Assembly (NCBI RefSeq): GCF_029975155.1
Contig: NZ_JARKPQ010000024.1
Location: forward strand, 1 to 35,239
From: Propionicimonas sp.
Lineage (GTDB): Bacteria > Actinomycetota > Actinomycetes > Propionibacteriales > Propionibacteriaceae
Length of the DNA: 35,239 nucleotides
Direction: 5' to 3'
How positions within the stretch are numbered: position 1 is the stretch's first letter; each line of letters opens with the position of its first letter. Shown here piece by piece: positions 22,978 to 32,340 of this stretch. The notes beneath the pieces are model-generated. The model was not told the DNA's origin. It did no database searches and saw nothing but the letters and a program-made list of their open reading frames with translations. The translations under genes and the position numbers were made by a program.

Positions 22978-23628
22978 TCAGGCCGGCTCGAACGGCAGCG
23001 GCTCGGGGCTCAGCGTGACCGCGGCCACCTGGGCGGTGACCCGCCGACGGTGGTGCCGCCGGCACAGGACCTGGTAGGCGACCTCTGCCGAATCGGTGTC
23101 CCCCACGACCACCTGGCTGCCCTCGGTGACCATCACGCCGTCGACCGTGCGCGCGTTGTGCGTGGCCGGCTCGCCGCACCAGCAGCGCGGACGGACCTGC
23201 AGCAGCTCCATCCGGTCGCACAGCTCCACCAGTCGCTGGGACGCGGGGAAGAGCTCCGTGCGGAAGTCGGTGAGGATGCCGAAGCAGAACACGTCGATCT
23301 GCAGCTCGTCCACGATCCGGGCGAGCTGGTCGATCTGCGCGCGACTGAAGAACTGGGCCTCGTCACAGACCAGGAAGTCGACCCGGTGCCCCGAGGTGAG
23401 CTCCGCCACCACGTAGGTCCAGAAGTCGAGGTCGGGGGTCACCTCGATGGCCGGCGACGTCAGCCCGATCCGCGAGGTGATCATCGAGGCGCCGGCACGG
23501 TCGAGCATGGTGAACAGCCGTCCCTGCCGCCCGGCGCTGGACTCGGTGTAGGCGACCTGGAGCGCGAGGGTCGACTTGCCGCAATCCATGGGACCGGTGA
23601 AGTAGGTCAGTTCAGCCACGGGCGCCAT
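22978..23628 (-). CDS. tdk: Thymidine kinase
   Basis: A 216-residue type II thymidine kinase, which phosphorylates thymidine in nucleotide salvage. The P-loop is TGPMDCGKST (11-20). The DEAQF motif (about 90) holds the catalytic Glu region, and the zinc/lasso part includes RCWCGEPATHNAR and LCRRHH. ATG 23628 is used. It converges on sepH with no gap between stop codons, and its upstream side is divergent from serA. Confidence 0.94.
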   Translation of the reverse strand: MAPVAELTYFTGPMDCGKSTLALQVAYTESSAGRQGRLFTMLDRAGASMITSRIGLTSPAIEVTPDLDFWTYVVAELTSGHRVDFLVCDEAQFFSRAQIDQLARIVDELQIDVFCFGILTDFRTELFPASQRLVELCDRMELLQVRPRCWCGEPATHNARTVDGVMVTEGSQVVVGDTDSAEVAYQVLCRRHHRRRVTAQVAAVTLSPEPLPFEPA

Positions 23629-23688
23629 TCTGACCCACGGTCGCTCATCTGCGTGAGCGTGTCCGGACGCGATGTCGCTCCCGCGGAA

Positions 23689-23694
23689 TAGGTT
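23689..23694 (+). promoter_or_regulatory. Leaderless -10 element of serA
   Basis: TAGGTT six bases before ATG 23701. No clear -35. Confidence 0.5.
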
Positions 23695-23700
23695 GAGCGC

Positions 23701-24900
23701 ATGCGTGTACTCGTTGCTGACAAGTTCGAGAAATCGGGGCTCGACGGCCTCACCGCGGCGGGCTGTGAGGTGGTCTGTGAACCCGACCTGAAGGACCAGT
23801 CCCTCGTCGATGCGATCGCCGCCCAGGCGCCCGACGTGCTGATCGTGCGGAGCACGAAGGTGCCCGAGGCGGCGCTGGCCGCGGGGCCGCTGAAGCTTGT
23901 CGTCCGGGCGGGCGCGGGCTACAACACGATCGATGTCGCGGCAGCGTCCAGGCTGGGCATCTACGTGTCCAACTGCCCCGGCAAGAACTCCATCGCGGTG
24001 GCCGAACTGGCCTTCGGCCTGATCAGTGCGCTGGACCGCCGGATCGCCGACAACGTCGCCGACCTGCGGGCCGGCAGGTGGAACAAGGCCGAGTACGGCA
24101 AGGCCAGGGGCCTGTACGGCCGCACGCTCGGCCTGATCGGCGTGGGCGGGATCGGACGCGAGATGATCCCCAGGGCCAGGGGCTTCGGCATGCCGGTCGT
24201 GGCCTGGAGCCGCAGCCTCACCGCCGAGAGGGCCGCCGAACTCGGGATCAGCCTGGCGGCCTCGCCGGAGGAGGTCGCGGCTGTCGCCGACGTCGTCAGC
24301 GTCCACGTCGCGCTCAACGCCGACACCCGCGGTCTGCTGGGAGCCGGCTTCTTCCAGGCTATGAAGGATGGGGCGTTCTTCGTCAACACCTCCCGCGGCG
24401 AGGTCGTGGACGAGGCGGCGCTGATCGCGGCGATCCGGGCGAAGAGGCTGCGGGCCGGCCTGGACGTGTTCGCGAACGAGCCTCCAGGCGGAACCGGTGA
24501 GTTCGTGACCGCGCTGGCCGCCGTCCCCGGCGTGTACGGCACCCATCACATCGGCGCATCCACCACGCAGGCCCAGGAGGCCATCGCGGCCGAGGCCGTG
24601 CGCATCGTCCGGGTGTTCGCCGAGACCGGGACCGTCCCCAACGTCGTCAACCTCGCCAAGCAGACGCCGGCGACGTCCTCGATCGTGGTGCGCCACCTCG
24701 ACCGGCCCGGCATCCTGGCGCACACGCTCGACGCGATCAGCGCGGCCGGGATCAACGTCCAGGAGATGGAGAACATCATCTTCGACGGTGCCCTCGCCGC
24801 GGTCGCCCGGATCAACGTCGAAGGGACGATCGAGGAGTCCCTGATTGAGGCGATCACTGCGCACGAGGCCGTGATCGACGTCACCGTGATCGAGCTGTAG
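23701..24900 (+). CDS. serA: D-3-phosphoglycerate dehydrogenase, short form with ACT domain
   Basis: A 399-residue NAD-dependent 2-hydroxyacid dehydrogenase, probably the first enzyme of serine synthesis. The nucleotide-binding motif GVGGIG is at 147-152. The catalytic triad is R232 (SRGEVVD), E260 (FANEPP) and H283 (HHIGAST). An ACT domain (about 328-399) fits serine feedback. It lacks the intervening domain of the roughly 530-residue SerA usual in actinobacteria, so another 2-hydroxyacid substrate or a second SerA elsewhere is possible. ATG 23701 has TAGGTT six bases upstream: leaderless. Confidence 0.85.
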   Translation: MRVLVADKFEKSGLDGLTAAGCEVVCEPDLKDQSLVDAIAAQAPDVLIVRSTKVPEAALAAGPLKLVVRAGAGYNTIDVAAASRLGIYVSNCPGKNSIAVAELAFGLISALDRRIADNVADLRAGRWNKAEYGKARGLYGRTLGLIGVGGIGREMIPRARGFGMPVVAWSRSLTAERAAELGISLAASPEEVAAVADVVSVHVALNADTRGLLGAGFFQAMKDGAFFVNTSRGEVVDEAALIAAIRAKRLRAGLDVFANEPPGGTGEFVTALAAVPGVYGTHHIGASTTQAQEAIAAEAVRIVRVFAETGTVPNVVNLAKQTPATSSIVVRHLDRPGILAHTLDAISAAGINVQEMENIIFDGALAAVARINVEGTIEESLIEAITAHEAVIDVTVIEL

Positions 24901-24939
24901 ACCGGATCCCCGACCTCGCCAGAATCGCCACCGGCTCCC

Positions 24940-25020
24940 TGTCATCCCGGGCTCGACCCGGGATCCCCCGAGCGGTGTTGCCGGACCGGTCCAGGGATCC
25001 CGGCGTCCGCCGGGATGACA
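24940..25020. repeat. 81-bp palindromic element with 11-bp terminal inverted repeats
   Basis: It starts TGTCATCCCGG and ends with the exact inverse CCGGGATGACA. Each end holds its own hairpin (CCCGGG-CTCGA-CCCGGG at the left, CCCGGCG-TC-CGCCGGG at the right), and GGATCCC occurs inside both. This is a form of the widespread TGTCATCCCGG intergenic repeat. It lies between the convergent serA and phosphatase genes and may also stop transcription. Confidence 0.8.
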
Positions 25021-25071
25021 CGTGATCGGGTAAAAGCTCACGCGTGATCGGGTTGAGGCGCGTGATCGGGT
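25021..25071 (+). repeat. Three direct copies of an 11-bp repeat
   Basis: CGTGATCGGGT occurs at 25021-25031, 25043-25053 and 25061-25071 (spacing 22 and 18 bases), directly after the 81-bp element. The perfect palindrome TCACGCGTGA (25038-25047) overlaps the second copy. Confidence 0.75.
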
Positions 25072-25086
25072 AGAACAGTCCCGGAG

Positions 25087-26196
25087 TCAGGCGAACAGCA
25101 GTGGGATCTCGACCTCGGCGGGGGTCAGCGAGCCGTGCATGCCGACGAGCGCCAGCTCCCTGGGCAGCGTCCGGGTCATCACGGCACCGTCATCCGCCAC
25201 CGCCACGAGGACGTCGCCGAAGCGGCCCGCGAGCCGTGGCGAGACCTCCCCGAACCAACCCTCCGCCGCGGCCTCGTCCCTGGTGCGCACCCAGGCGCGG
25301 GCACCGAGCCGCTCCCGCCAGCGCGCGGCGACCGCGTCGGGACGCGGCGTCATCAGTTGCCGCAGCCGGCCTTCGCCGGCGAACGCGGTGACATCGGTGA
25401 GCAGAGCAGGTTCGTCCTCGACCACCAGGCGGTTGTTCCCCGGCACGTTGACCATGCCGTGGTCGCCGGTGACGACGACGCGGACGTCGTCCGGCAGCTC
25501 GGCCCGCAGTCGGCCGACGAGGGAGTCGGCGGCCGCCAGCTCACGAAGCCACGCCTTCGAGCCGGCGCCGTGGCGATGCCCGGCGTGGTCGAGCTGGCGC
25601 TCGTAGAAGTAGGTGAGCGTCCGCTCGCCCGCCGTGGCGGCCTGCACGGTCAACTCGACCCGGCGGACGTGGTCGGCCTCATCCGCCACCGGCAGGAACG
25701 CGGGCCCGCGCAGCGCGGCGGTGGTCAGTCCGCTGCCGGCGAACGCGGCCGGCGCGATCGTCGCCGTATGGACGCCGGCGCGCGAGAGCCGCTCGAAGCA
25801 CGTGAGCTGCGGCTGCACGTCCAGGCCGCTGATGTCGGCCGGCCAGCGCAGGGTCTGCAGCACCGCGCCGGCACCCGGGTACCAGAACGAGTAGCCGGCG
25901 ATGCCGTGCAGCCCCGGCGGCAGGCCCGTGCCGAGGCTGGTGATCGACGTCGCCGTGGTGCTCGGCACGCCGGACGCGATCGTCCGCTCCCCCAGGGACG
26001 CCAGGTACGGTGCCGTCCCCGCGTACTCGTCCAGCAGCCGGCGGCCGAGGCCGTCCACCAGCACGAGCACGTAGCGGTCGGCGGACGGCAGCCCGAGCAC
26101 ATCGTCCGCGCCGGCAAGGCCGAGATGGACGCCGAGGCTCGGCAGGAGATCGGCCAGCGTCGAGCGGCCGTAGTGCGGCAGCGCCGGTTCGGTCAC
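25087..26196 (-). CDS. Alkaline phosphatase-superfamily (nucleotide pyrophosphatase/phosphodiesterase-like) protein
   Basis: A 369-residue enzyme of the phosphodiesterase/nucleotide pyrophosphatase branch. The first metal motif is VLVDGLG, the nucleophile is likely Thr/Ser in GVPSTTATSITSLGTG, and further metal ligands are in YERQLDHAGHRHG and VTGDHGM. No signal peptide is visible, so it is probably cytoplasmic; the substrate is unknown. GTG 26196 overlaps the DUF5998 stop by four bases, which fixes the start. The pair is conserved in actinobacteria. Confidence 0.9.
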   Translation of the reverse strand: MTEPALPHYGRSTLADLLPSLGVHLGLAGADDVLGLPSADRYVLVLVDGLGRRLLDEYAGTAPYLASLGERTIASGVPSTTATSITSLGTGLPPGLHGIAGYSFWYPGAGAVLQTLRWPADISGLDVQPQLTCFERLSRAGVHTATIAPAAFAGSGLTTAALRGPAFLPVADEADHVRRVELTVQAATAGERTLTYFYERQLDHAGHRHGAGSKAWLRELAAADSLVGRLRAELPDDVRVVVTGDHGMVNVPGNNRLVVEDEPALLTDVTAFAGEGRLRQLMTPRPDAVAARWRERLGARAWVRTRDEAAAEGWFGEVSPRLAGRFGDVLVAVADDGAVMTRTLPRELALVGMHGSLTPAEVEIPLLFA

Positions 26197-26780
26197 CCGT
26201 GACCGCCCGTGGCCAGCTGCAGCGCGGAGGCGAAGGCGATCAGCTGCGCGACCTTCGCCTCGCCGTCCCCGGCCGCGCTGATCCGCACGGTCAGGTCGTC
26301 GCCGGCGAGCATCCCGGTCAGGCCGTGGTCGGCCTCGCAGTCGGGGTCGGCGCAGTGCGCGGGTTCGAGGTCGATCCGGCGCATCGTGCCCCAGGTGATG
26401 GTCAGCCATGCCTCGGTGATCTCCGCGCGCCGGGAGCCGTAGCGCTCGGGGTGCGAGACGACCTGGCTGAGCGCGACCGAGTTCACCTCCCGCAGCGCGA
26501 CCGACTCGGTGGTGGTCAGGGCCTGCGCAGGCTCACCGGGATCCTCGTTCTCGTCGGTGTGAGCGACGATCAGCCGGGACGCGGTGAGTACCAGCACGGA
26601 GAGGTGCCGTTGGATCTCCTCGCGGTTGAACGTCGCCTCGACGTGCACCAGGTGCGCCACCGGCTCCTCCGGCCCGAGGGCGAGGGAGACCGCATCCGAC
26701 ACGAGTTCGGGGAAATACCCGCACGCGTGGATCTCGGCCCGCAGGCCCGCCGGCAGGTGGAGCGCAGGACGTGGCGTCAT
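26193..26780 (-). CDS. DUF5998 family protein
   Basis: A 195-residue protein matching DUF5998, an actinobacterial family of unknown function found upstream of the phosphodiesterase-like gene. Features: GYFPELVSDAVSLAL, VHVEATFNREEIQRHLSVLVLTASRLIVAHTDE, SVALSQVVSHPERYG, and a Cys pair in HCADPDCEADHG. The middle part (32-110) looks like a PH-like beta barrel, which is an inference. ATG 26780 has GAGAGGA upstream. Confidence 0.85.
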   Translation of the reverse strand: MTPRPALHLPAGLRAEIHACGYFPELVSDAVSLALGPEEPVAHLVHVEATFNREEIQRHLSVLVLTASRLIVAHTDENEDPGEPAQALTTTESVALREVNSVALSQVVSHPERYGSRRAEITEAWLTITWGTMRRIDLEPAHCADPDCEADHGLTGMLAGDDLTVRISAAGDGEAKVAQLIAFASALQLATGGHG

Positions 26781-26811
26781 GGCGCCATCCTCTCACCTCC
26801 CCGCCTTCCGT

Positions 26812-26817
26812 TAGTGT
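26812..26817 (+). promoter_or_regulatory. Leaderless -10 element of the App1-type gene
   Basis: TAGTGT eight bases before GTG 26826. Confidence 0.45.
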
Positions 26818-26825
26818 GTGGTGCC

Positions 26826-27860
26826 GTGAGCACCCGTCCGTTCATCGCCGCGCGCGTCGAGGAGTTCTTCGACCGCAGGGTCGAGGGGCTGCTCCGCGTG
26901 CTTGGCTGGCGCGAGAAGGTGATCTGCTACACCGGCTACGGCAGCAGCGAGAGCATCCGCGTACTGGGACGGGTGGTGCTGGTGCCCGCCCGCGCCCGCG
27001 GGGGGCTCGGGAAGGCCACCGAGGAGCTGATCAAGCGGCGCGGCTTCCGGAACTTCTTCAGCGCGGCCTGCGTGCGGGCAGCGGTCACGATCACCGTCGG
27101 CGATCAGGTGGTGAGTGTGACCACCGACCGCGGCGGCTACATCGACGAGCGGATCCGCAACCACGACCTGCCACCGGGCTGGCAGCAGGTGGGCGTCCGC
27201 AGCCGCACGTCCAGGACCTCTCTGGCCGACGTGCACGTGGTGGCGGACGACGTGGACTTCGGCCTGATCTCCGACATCGACGACACCGTGATCTCGACCT
27301 GGCTGCCCCGGCCGATGATCGCGGCGTGGAATTCCTTCATCCGGGACGAGTCGGCCCGGCAGTCCGTCCCCGGCATGGCCCGGATGTACACCCAGCTGCT
27401 CGCCGAGCATCCCGGCGCACCGGTCATCTACATCTCCACCGGCGCCTGGAACACCCACGGGTTCGTCGCGCGCTTCCTCAAGCGGCACGGCTACCCCGCG
27501 GGGGCGATGCTGCTCACCGACTGGGGACCGACGAACACCGGCTGGTTCCGCTCCGGCATGGCGCACAAGGCCGACTCGTTGCTCCAGCTCACCCGGGACT
27601 TCCCGAACATCCGCTGGCTGCTCGTCGGCGACGACGGCCAGCACGACCCGGTGACCTACGCCAACTTCGCGCACGTGGCTCCCGACCGCGTGCGGGCGAT
27701 CGCGATCCGGCAGCTCTCCCCCACCGAGCAGGTGCTCGCCCACGGCACGACCACTGTCCTTCCGGAGGAGCAGGATGCCGTCGCCGACACTCCCTGGGTC
27801 GTCGCCCAGGACGGACGCGGCCTGCTGGCCGGACTCCGTGCCCTCAACGAACCGCTGTGA
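26826..27860 (+). CDS. App1-family (DUF2183) phosphatase domain protein
   Basis: A 344-residue protein with an N-terminal beta-rich region (about 1-140) and a DUF2183/App1 HAD-like phosphatase domain (about 145-300). The catalytic motif is SDIDDTV (DxDxT form), followed by PVIYISTGAWNTH and WLLVGDDGQHDP. Yeast App1 is a phosphatidate phosphatase; bacterial substrates are unknown. GTG 26826 is chosen for its -10 element. The topoisomerase gene follows after 30 bases in the same direction, so co-transcription is likely. Confidence 0.88.
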   Translation: MSTRPFIAARVEEFFDRRVEGLLRVLGWREKVICYTGYGSSESIRVLGRVVLVPARARGGLGKATEELIKRRGFRNFFSAACVRAAVTITVGDQVVSVTTDRGGYIDERIRNHDLPPGWQQVGVRSRTSRTSLADVHVVADDVDFGLISDIDDTVISTWLPRPMIAAWNSFIRDESARQSVPGMARMYTQLLAEHPGAPVIYISTGAWNTHGFVARFLKRHGYPAGAMLLTDWGPTNTGWFRSGMAHKADSLLQLTRDFPNIRWLLVGDDGQHDPVTYANFAHVAPDRVRAIAIRQLSPTEQVLAHGTTTVLPEEQDAVADTPWVVAQDGRGLLAGLRALNEPL

Positions 27861-27890
27861 CGCAGTAACAGAAAGAGAAGCCAGGACCAG

Positions 27891-30347
27891 ATGGTTGCCA
27901 AGCCACCCGTCGACGACGAAGCAGTGGAGCGGATCGTCGACATCGACGTCTCCGAGGAGATGGAGACCAGCTACCTGGAGTACGCCTATTCGGTGATCTA
28001 CTCCCGGGCGCTGCCCGACGCCAGGGACGGGCTGAAGCCGGTGCAGCGGCGGATCCTCTACACGATGGACCAGATGCGGATCCGTCCCGACGTGTCGCAC
28101 GTGAAATGCTCGCGCGTGGTCGGCCAGGTGATGGGCCTCTACCACCCGCACGGCGACTCCGCGATCTACGACGCCCTGGTGCGGCTGGCCCAGCCGTGGG
28201 CCATGCGGCTGCCGACCGTCGACGGTCACGGCAACTTCGGTTCGCTGGACTCCGGCCCGGCGGCCATGCGGTACACCGAGTGCCGGATGGCGCCGGCGGC
28301 GGTGGCGATGACCGCCGACATCGAGTCCGACACCGTGGACTTCCGGCCGAACTACGACGGCAAGGAGTCCGAGCCCACGGTGCTCCCGTCCGCCTTCCCG
28401 AACCTGCTGGTCAACGGCAGCACCGGGATCGCGGTGGGCATGGCCACCAACATGCCGCCGCACAACCTGGTCGAGGTGATCCAGGCGCTCAAGCACCTGA
28501 TCTGGCACCCTGACGCCGACACCGACGAGCTGATGCGGTACGTGCCCGGCCCGGACTTCCCCGAAGGCGGCAAGATCATCGGCCTCGACGGCATCCGGGA
28601 CGCCTACACGACGGGACGCGGCAGCTTCCGCGTCCGTGCGTCGGCCCGGATCGAGCAGGTGCACGCCCGCCGCAAGGGCATCGTGGTCACCGAGCTGCCG
28701 TACATGGTCGGTCCGGAGCGGATCATCGAGCAGGTCAAGAGCCTTGTCGGAGCCAAGAAGCTGACCGGAATCGCCGACATCAAGGACCTCACCGATCTCG
28801 CCAACGGCACTCGGCTGGTGATCGAGGTGAAGAACGGCATCAACCCGGACGCGCTGCTGGAGGAGCTGTACCGGCTGACCAAGCTCGAGGACTCCTTCTC
28901 GGTGAACAACGTCGCCCTGGTGGAGGGACAGCCCACCACGCTGGGGCTGAAGCAGCTGCTCGAGGTGTACCTGGAGCACCGGCTGCAGGTGATCCGGCGG
29001 CGCTCGGCGTTCCTGCTCGGCAAGGCCAAGGACCGCCTGCACCTGGTCGAGGGTCTGCTGATCGCCATCGTGGACATCGACGACGTGATCGCGATCATCC
29101 GGTCGTCCGACGACAGCGCGCACGCGCGGGCGCGGCTGATGGACGCGTTCGAACTCACCGAGGTGCAGGCCAACTACATCCTCGACATGCAGCTGCGCCG
29201 GCTGACCAAGTTCTCCACGATCGAGCTCGAGGCCGAGCGAGACAAGCTGTGGCTGACGATCAACGACCTGCAGGGCATCCTCGACTCCGACGAGCGGCTG
29301 CGCGAGGTGACCGCACACGAGCTGGACGAGGTCGCGCGCACCCACGGCACGCCGCGGCGGACGATCCTGCTGGCCTCCGCGGGCAACCAGGTGACCGGGG
29401 CGAAAGCCGCGAAGGCGAACGGCGTCAGCCTGGAGATCGCGGACGACCCGTGCTGGGTGATGCTCTCCTCCACCGGCCTGCTGGCTCGCACGGACAACGA
29501 CGAGCCGTTGCCCACCTCCGGGCCCAGAGCCACGCACGACGTGATCGTCTCCGCGGTGCGCACCACCGCGCGGGGGGACTTCTGCGTGCTCACGAACCGG
29601 GGACGGCTGGTGCGCGGCCAGGCGATCGACGTCCCGTCGGTGCCGGTGACGGCCGCCGCGCCGAACCTGCAGGGCGGCTCCCCTGCCGCCGAACTGCTGC
29701 CGCTGGAGGCCGGGGAGCGGATCCTCGGGCTGGGCACGCTCGGCGACGGAACCTTCGGCTGGGCCCTCGGCACCCGCAGTGGCGTGGTGAAACGGGTGAA
29801 CCCGGAGATCATCGGCAAGGACGCCTGGGACGTCATCCGGCTCGATGACGGCGACGAGGTCGTCGGTGCGGTCGAGCTGGCTCACGACCTGGTCGAGTTC
29901 GTGTTCATCACCTCGGACGCGCAGCTGCTGCACTTCCCCGCCGCCTCCGTCCGGCCGCAGGGACGCTCCGGCGGCGGCATGACGGGGATCAAGCTCTCCC
30001 CCGGCGCCCGGGTGGTGTTCTTCGGGGCGATGCCGGTCGCGGACTCGTCGGTGGTCACGGTCGCCGGCTCGTCCGCCGCACTGCCGGGCACCGACTCCGG
30101 CAGCGTGAAGGTCACGCCGCTGGCCGAGTACCCGGGCAAGGGCCGGGCCACCGGCGGCGTCCGCTGCCAGCGATTCCTGAAGGGCGAGGACGGCCTGCTG
30201 CTCGCCTGGGCCGGCCCCGATCCGGCGATCGCCGCGGCCGCGGCCGGCACCCCGATCGACCTCCCGGCGCCGGATCCCCGCCGCGACATGTCCGGCGTCG
30301 CCGTCGCCCAGCCGATCGCCGCCGTCGGTTCCCGCTACCACGCCTGA
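27891..30347 (+). CDS. parC: Type IIA DNA topoisomerase subunit A (ParC/GyrA-like)
   Basis: An 818-residue DNA-cleaving subunit. The active-site Tyr is Y128 ([10 protein letters not shown]). The quinolone-determining region reads [18 protein letters not shown] (84-101) with the sensitive-type Ser90 and Asp94. A winged-helix/tower core is followed by a C-terminal beta-pinwheel (about 485-800). Paired with the B subunit at the window's right end, it is most likely the second type IIA enzyme of this genome (ParC of a topoisomerase IV-like pair) rather than the primary GyrA next to dnaA; the true gyrA is outside the window. ATG 27891 has AGGA upstream. Confidence 0.92.
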   Translation: MVAKPPVDDEAVERIVDIDVSEEMETSYLEYAYSVIYSRALPDARDGLKPVQRRILYTMDQMRIRPDVSHVKCSRVVGQVMGLYHPHGDSAIYDALVRLAQPWAMRLPTVDGHGNFGSLDSGPAAMRYTECRMAPAAVAMTADIESDTVDFRPNYDGKESEPTVLPSAFPNLLVNGSTGIAVGMATNMPPHNLVEVIQALKHLIWHPDADTDELMRYVPGPDFPEGGKIIGLDGIRDAYTTGRGSFRVRASARIEQVHARRKGIVVTELPYMVGPERIIEQVKSLVGAKKLTGIADIKDLTDLANGTRLVIEVKNGINPDALLEELYRLTKLEDSFSVNNVALVEGQPTTLGLKQLLEVYLEHRLQVIRRRSAFLLGKAKDRLHLVEGLLIAIVDIDDVIAIIRSSDDSAHARARLMDAFELTEVQANYILDMQLRRLTKFSTIELEAERDKLWLTINDLQGILDSDERLREVTAHELDEVARTHGTPRRTILLASAGNQVTGAKAAKANGVSLEIADDPCWVMLSSTGLLARTDNDEPLPTSGPRATHDVIVSAVRTTARGDFCVLTNRGRLVRGQAIDVPSVPVTAAAPNLQGGSPAAELLPLEAGERILGLGTLGDGTFGWALGTRSGVVKRVNPEIIGKDAWDVIRLDDGDEVVGAVELAHDLVEFVFITSDAQLLHFPAASVRPQGRSGGGMTGIKLSPGARVVFFGAMPVADSSVVTVAGSSAALPGTDSGSVKVTPLAEYPGKGRATGGVRCQRFLKGEDGLLLAWAGPDPAIAAAAAGTPIDLPAPDPRRDMSGVAVAQPIAAVGSRYHA

Positions 30348-30361
30348 TCCCACTCCCATCG

Positions 30362-30497
30362 ACGTCGTTCGCTGAGCCTGCGGACGTCGTTCGCTGAGCC
30401 CAGGGTGCCGTTCGGCGTGCCTCCGGAAGTCGTTCGTCGAACCCACGGAAATCGTTCGTCGAACCCACGGAAATCGTTCGTCGAGCTTGTCGAGACG
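30362..30497 (+). repeat. 22-bp tandem array ending in a dispersed repeat
   Basis: Five 22-bp units start at 30362, 30384, 30406, 30428 and 30450, followed by a sixth, longer unit at 30472 that is a full dispersed repeat (30475-30497). Units share TCGTTCG near the start (unit 3 reads CCGTTCG). Units 1 and 2 read TCGTTCGCTGAGCC; units 4 and 5 read TCGTTCGTCGAACCCACGGA. Units 4 and 5 contain the dyad GTTCG-T-CGAAC. There are no spacers, so this is not CRISPR. Confidence 0.85.
30475..30497 (+). repeat. Dispersed partly palindromic repeat, copy 6
   Basis: Identical over 23 bases to the copy at 1245-1267. It is the last unit of the tandem array downstream of the HNH gene. Confidence 0.88.
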
Positions 30498-30689
30498 CTG
30501 GACGGAACCTCCACCCTTCATGCTCACGACAGGCGGAGCTCGACCGGGCGGCGATCGGGGAACGGCCCAGCGCACCCGCAAGGCCCACCTGCCCGACGCG
30601 GGCATGACGATGACCGGTCCCCATGGGCTGGGAAACCGGTGTCGGAAGTACCTGCTCTCGCGAAACGTGGCGCTCAGTACCGGGGCGGC

Positions 30690-32267
30690 TCAGCGGCGAA
30701 GCACGGGTCGTGCCCCCGTCCTTCGTGACACTGGCTGGCTCGGCCGACGCCCTCGCCCGCGTCGATTTGTCGACACTGGCGGGTCGGGCAGGAGTGGTCC
30801 GCCGACGGGGTTGTCCCAGGGGCTGTTGCCGGGCGCGTGGATGCCGTCGTTGGTGAGCCCGGACGGAGTGACGAGGTAGCGGCGTCCCAGCGGGCTGAGC
30901 CAGGCGAAGGTACCGGGTCGCGGTTGGGAGAGTCGCCAGCCGGCGTGGGTCTTGGCGCGGTGGGCCTTACGTCGCAGCGGGCCGAGGTTGTCCGGCCGGG
31001 TCTGGCCCGGTGGCCGGTTGGGTCCGTGCCGGTACGGGATCGTGTGGTCGAGATCGAGGCCGGTGGACGGGTGGGTGCCGTAGGGGAAGATCTCGAACCG
31101 ATGGCGCAGCAGCACGGCCCGCCGCATGCTGTCGGGGATCTCGTAGCTGTCGACCGGCACGATGCCGTCGGGGTTGCACACCGGCAGCACCTGGACCCGG
31201 CGGTGACCGAGCACGCTTCGGATCTGGGCCAGGGTGAGCGGGCCCAGCTGTTCGCACCGGCCGATCCCCACACCGGTGGTGAGGGTGTCGTCGGACAGGT
31301 GGATCACCAGGGTGGCCTTCGGCAGCAGCCGGTCGGGATCGATGCTGATCGTGCCGCAGGTGTGGCCAGGGCAGCCGAACGGGGACCGCGGGCTGGGGCT
31401 GTCGTCGGTGGCCCTTCGTGACGCAGCCTCGGTCCTCGGCTGCTCCTCAGGGACCGTGGGGAGGTCGAGCTCGTTCCCAGGCCGCTGCCCAGGGGTCGGT
31501 TCGTCGGTGAGGGTGGGCTGGCTGATCGACTGCTGGATCATCGCGAGCGCACGGGCGGGGGTGGCCAGGATGCCCAGGGCGGTCGCACGGCGCTCAGCGG
31601 CGTCCTGGTCGCTGCCCTGGTCGGCGAGGATGCCGGACAGCTGGTTCAGTGCGGCGTCGAGGAAGATCGCATCGGCGGCGGTGAGCCAGCCGTAGATGTC
31701 CCGCAGGCCGTCCCGCTGGTCCCGGCCGATCTCGATCCGAGGCCTGGCCGCCCGGTTCCAGCGCTCCTCGGCCGCGGCCGGGTCGGCCTGCACCACCAGC
31801 GCCTCCACGAACCGCAGCAGGCGCGACGCCGCCAGCCGGGTGGCGAACGGCGCGATCGTCGCGTCCACCCACCGCGCCCGGGCCAGCGACAACTCACCCG
31901 TGATCCGGGCGATCCGGCGCGCCTGCCACAGCGGGATGCCGCAGGCCACCACCGTCTCCCACAACCGGGGCAGGCGGGTCTCCAGGTTCAGCAGCTCGAT
32001 CACCTCGGCCGTCACCGACTCGACCGCGCGGTGCAGCGCGGCGGCCAACTCCAGACAGGCGAAATCGTCGATCAGCCCGGTGCCATCACCGGCCAGCCGG
32101 ACCTTGTCGGTCGGGATCTGGTGCCGATACGTGTGCACCACCCGTAGCATCGCCAGCGCCTCCTGGACCTCTGCCCGGCGTCGGGCCTGCTGTGCCTGCT
32201 CGAGCACGCCGAGAGCAGCACCGGCGTCCAGCCTGCTCACATCGGTGTACTCGAACATGTAGACCAT
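30690..32267 (-). CDS. DUF222/HNH endonuclease family protein
   Basis: A 525-residue protein of the DUF222-HNH (13E12 repeat) family, multi-copy in many actinobacterial genomes and regarded as mobile-like. The DUF222 domain spans about 5-300 (QQARRRAEVQEALAMLRVV, DDFACLELAAALHRAVESV, LPRLWETVVACGIPLWQARRIARIT). The HNH motif is GLDLDHTIPYRHG with DNLGPLRRKAHRAKTH downstream (about 415-455). The start may be ATG 32267 or ATG 32258; the longer frame to 32408 translates intergenic repeats and is not accepted. Dispersed repeats lie on both sides of the gene. Confidence 0.88.
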   Translation of the reverse strand: MVYMFEYTDVSRLDAGAALGVLEQAQQARRRAEVQEALAMLRVVHTYRHQIPTDKVRLAGDGTGLIDDFACLELAAALHRAVESVTAEVIELLNLETRLPRLWETVVACGIPLWQARRIARITGELSLARARWVDATIAPFATRLAASRLLRFVEALVVQADPAAAEERWNRAARPRIEIGRDQRDGLRDIYGWLTAADAIFLDAALNQLSGILADQGSDQDAAERRATALGILATPARALAMIQQSISQPTLTDEPTPGQRPGNELDLPTVPEEQPRTEAASRRATDDSPSPRSPFGCPGHTCGTISIDPDRLLPKATLVIHLSDDTLTTGVGIGRCEQLGPLTLAQIRSVLGHRRVQVLPVCNPDGIVPVDSYEIPDSMRRAVLLRHRFEIFPYGTHPSTGLDLDHTIPYRHGPNRPPGQTRPDNLGPLRRKAHRAKTHAGWRLSQPRPGTFAWLSPLGRRYLVTPSGLTNDGIHAPGNSPWDNPVGGPLLPDPPVSTNRRGRGRRPSQPVSRRTGARPVLRR

Positions 32268-32304
32268 TCTTGCGGGTGGGTCTGACAGCCGGTTCGGGCG
32301 CGGG

Positions 32305-32327
32305 GTCTCGACGGGCTCGACCAGCGG
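32305..32327 (-). repeat. Dispersed repeat variant, copy 7
   Basis: GTCTCGACGGGCTCGACCAG then CGG: the inverted form of the element with changes, 37 bases upstream of the HNH start. Confidence 0.75.
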
Positions 32328-32340
32328 TAGCGGGGCTGGG

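Larger units (their letters stand above)
30348..30689. other. Gene-free spacer with a 22-bp tandem array
   Basis: 342 bases between the convergent parC and HNH genes. The left part (30362-30497) is a 22-bp tandem array ending in a dispersed repeat. I see nothing recognisable in 30502-30689: no plausible gene, RNA or terminator. Confidence 0.65.

Noticed and set aside
30362..30497. Possible CRISPR array
   Set aside because: Units are contiguous 22-mers without spacers, they are imperfect, and no cas genes are near.
26811..30605. A 1264-residue open frame on the minus strand
   Set aside because: It is the antisense shadow of the App1 and parC genes in high-GC DNA; its composition (His/Asp/Val/Gly-rich) has no domain signature.
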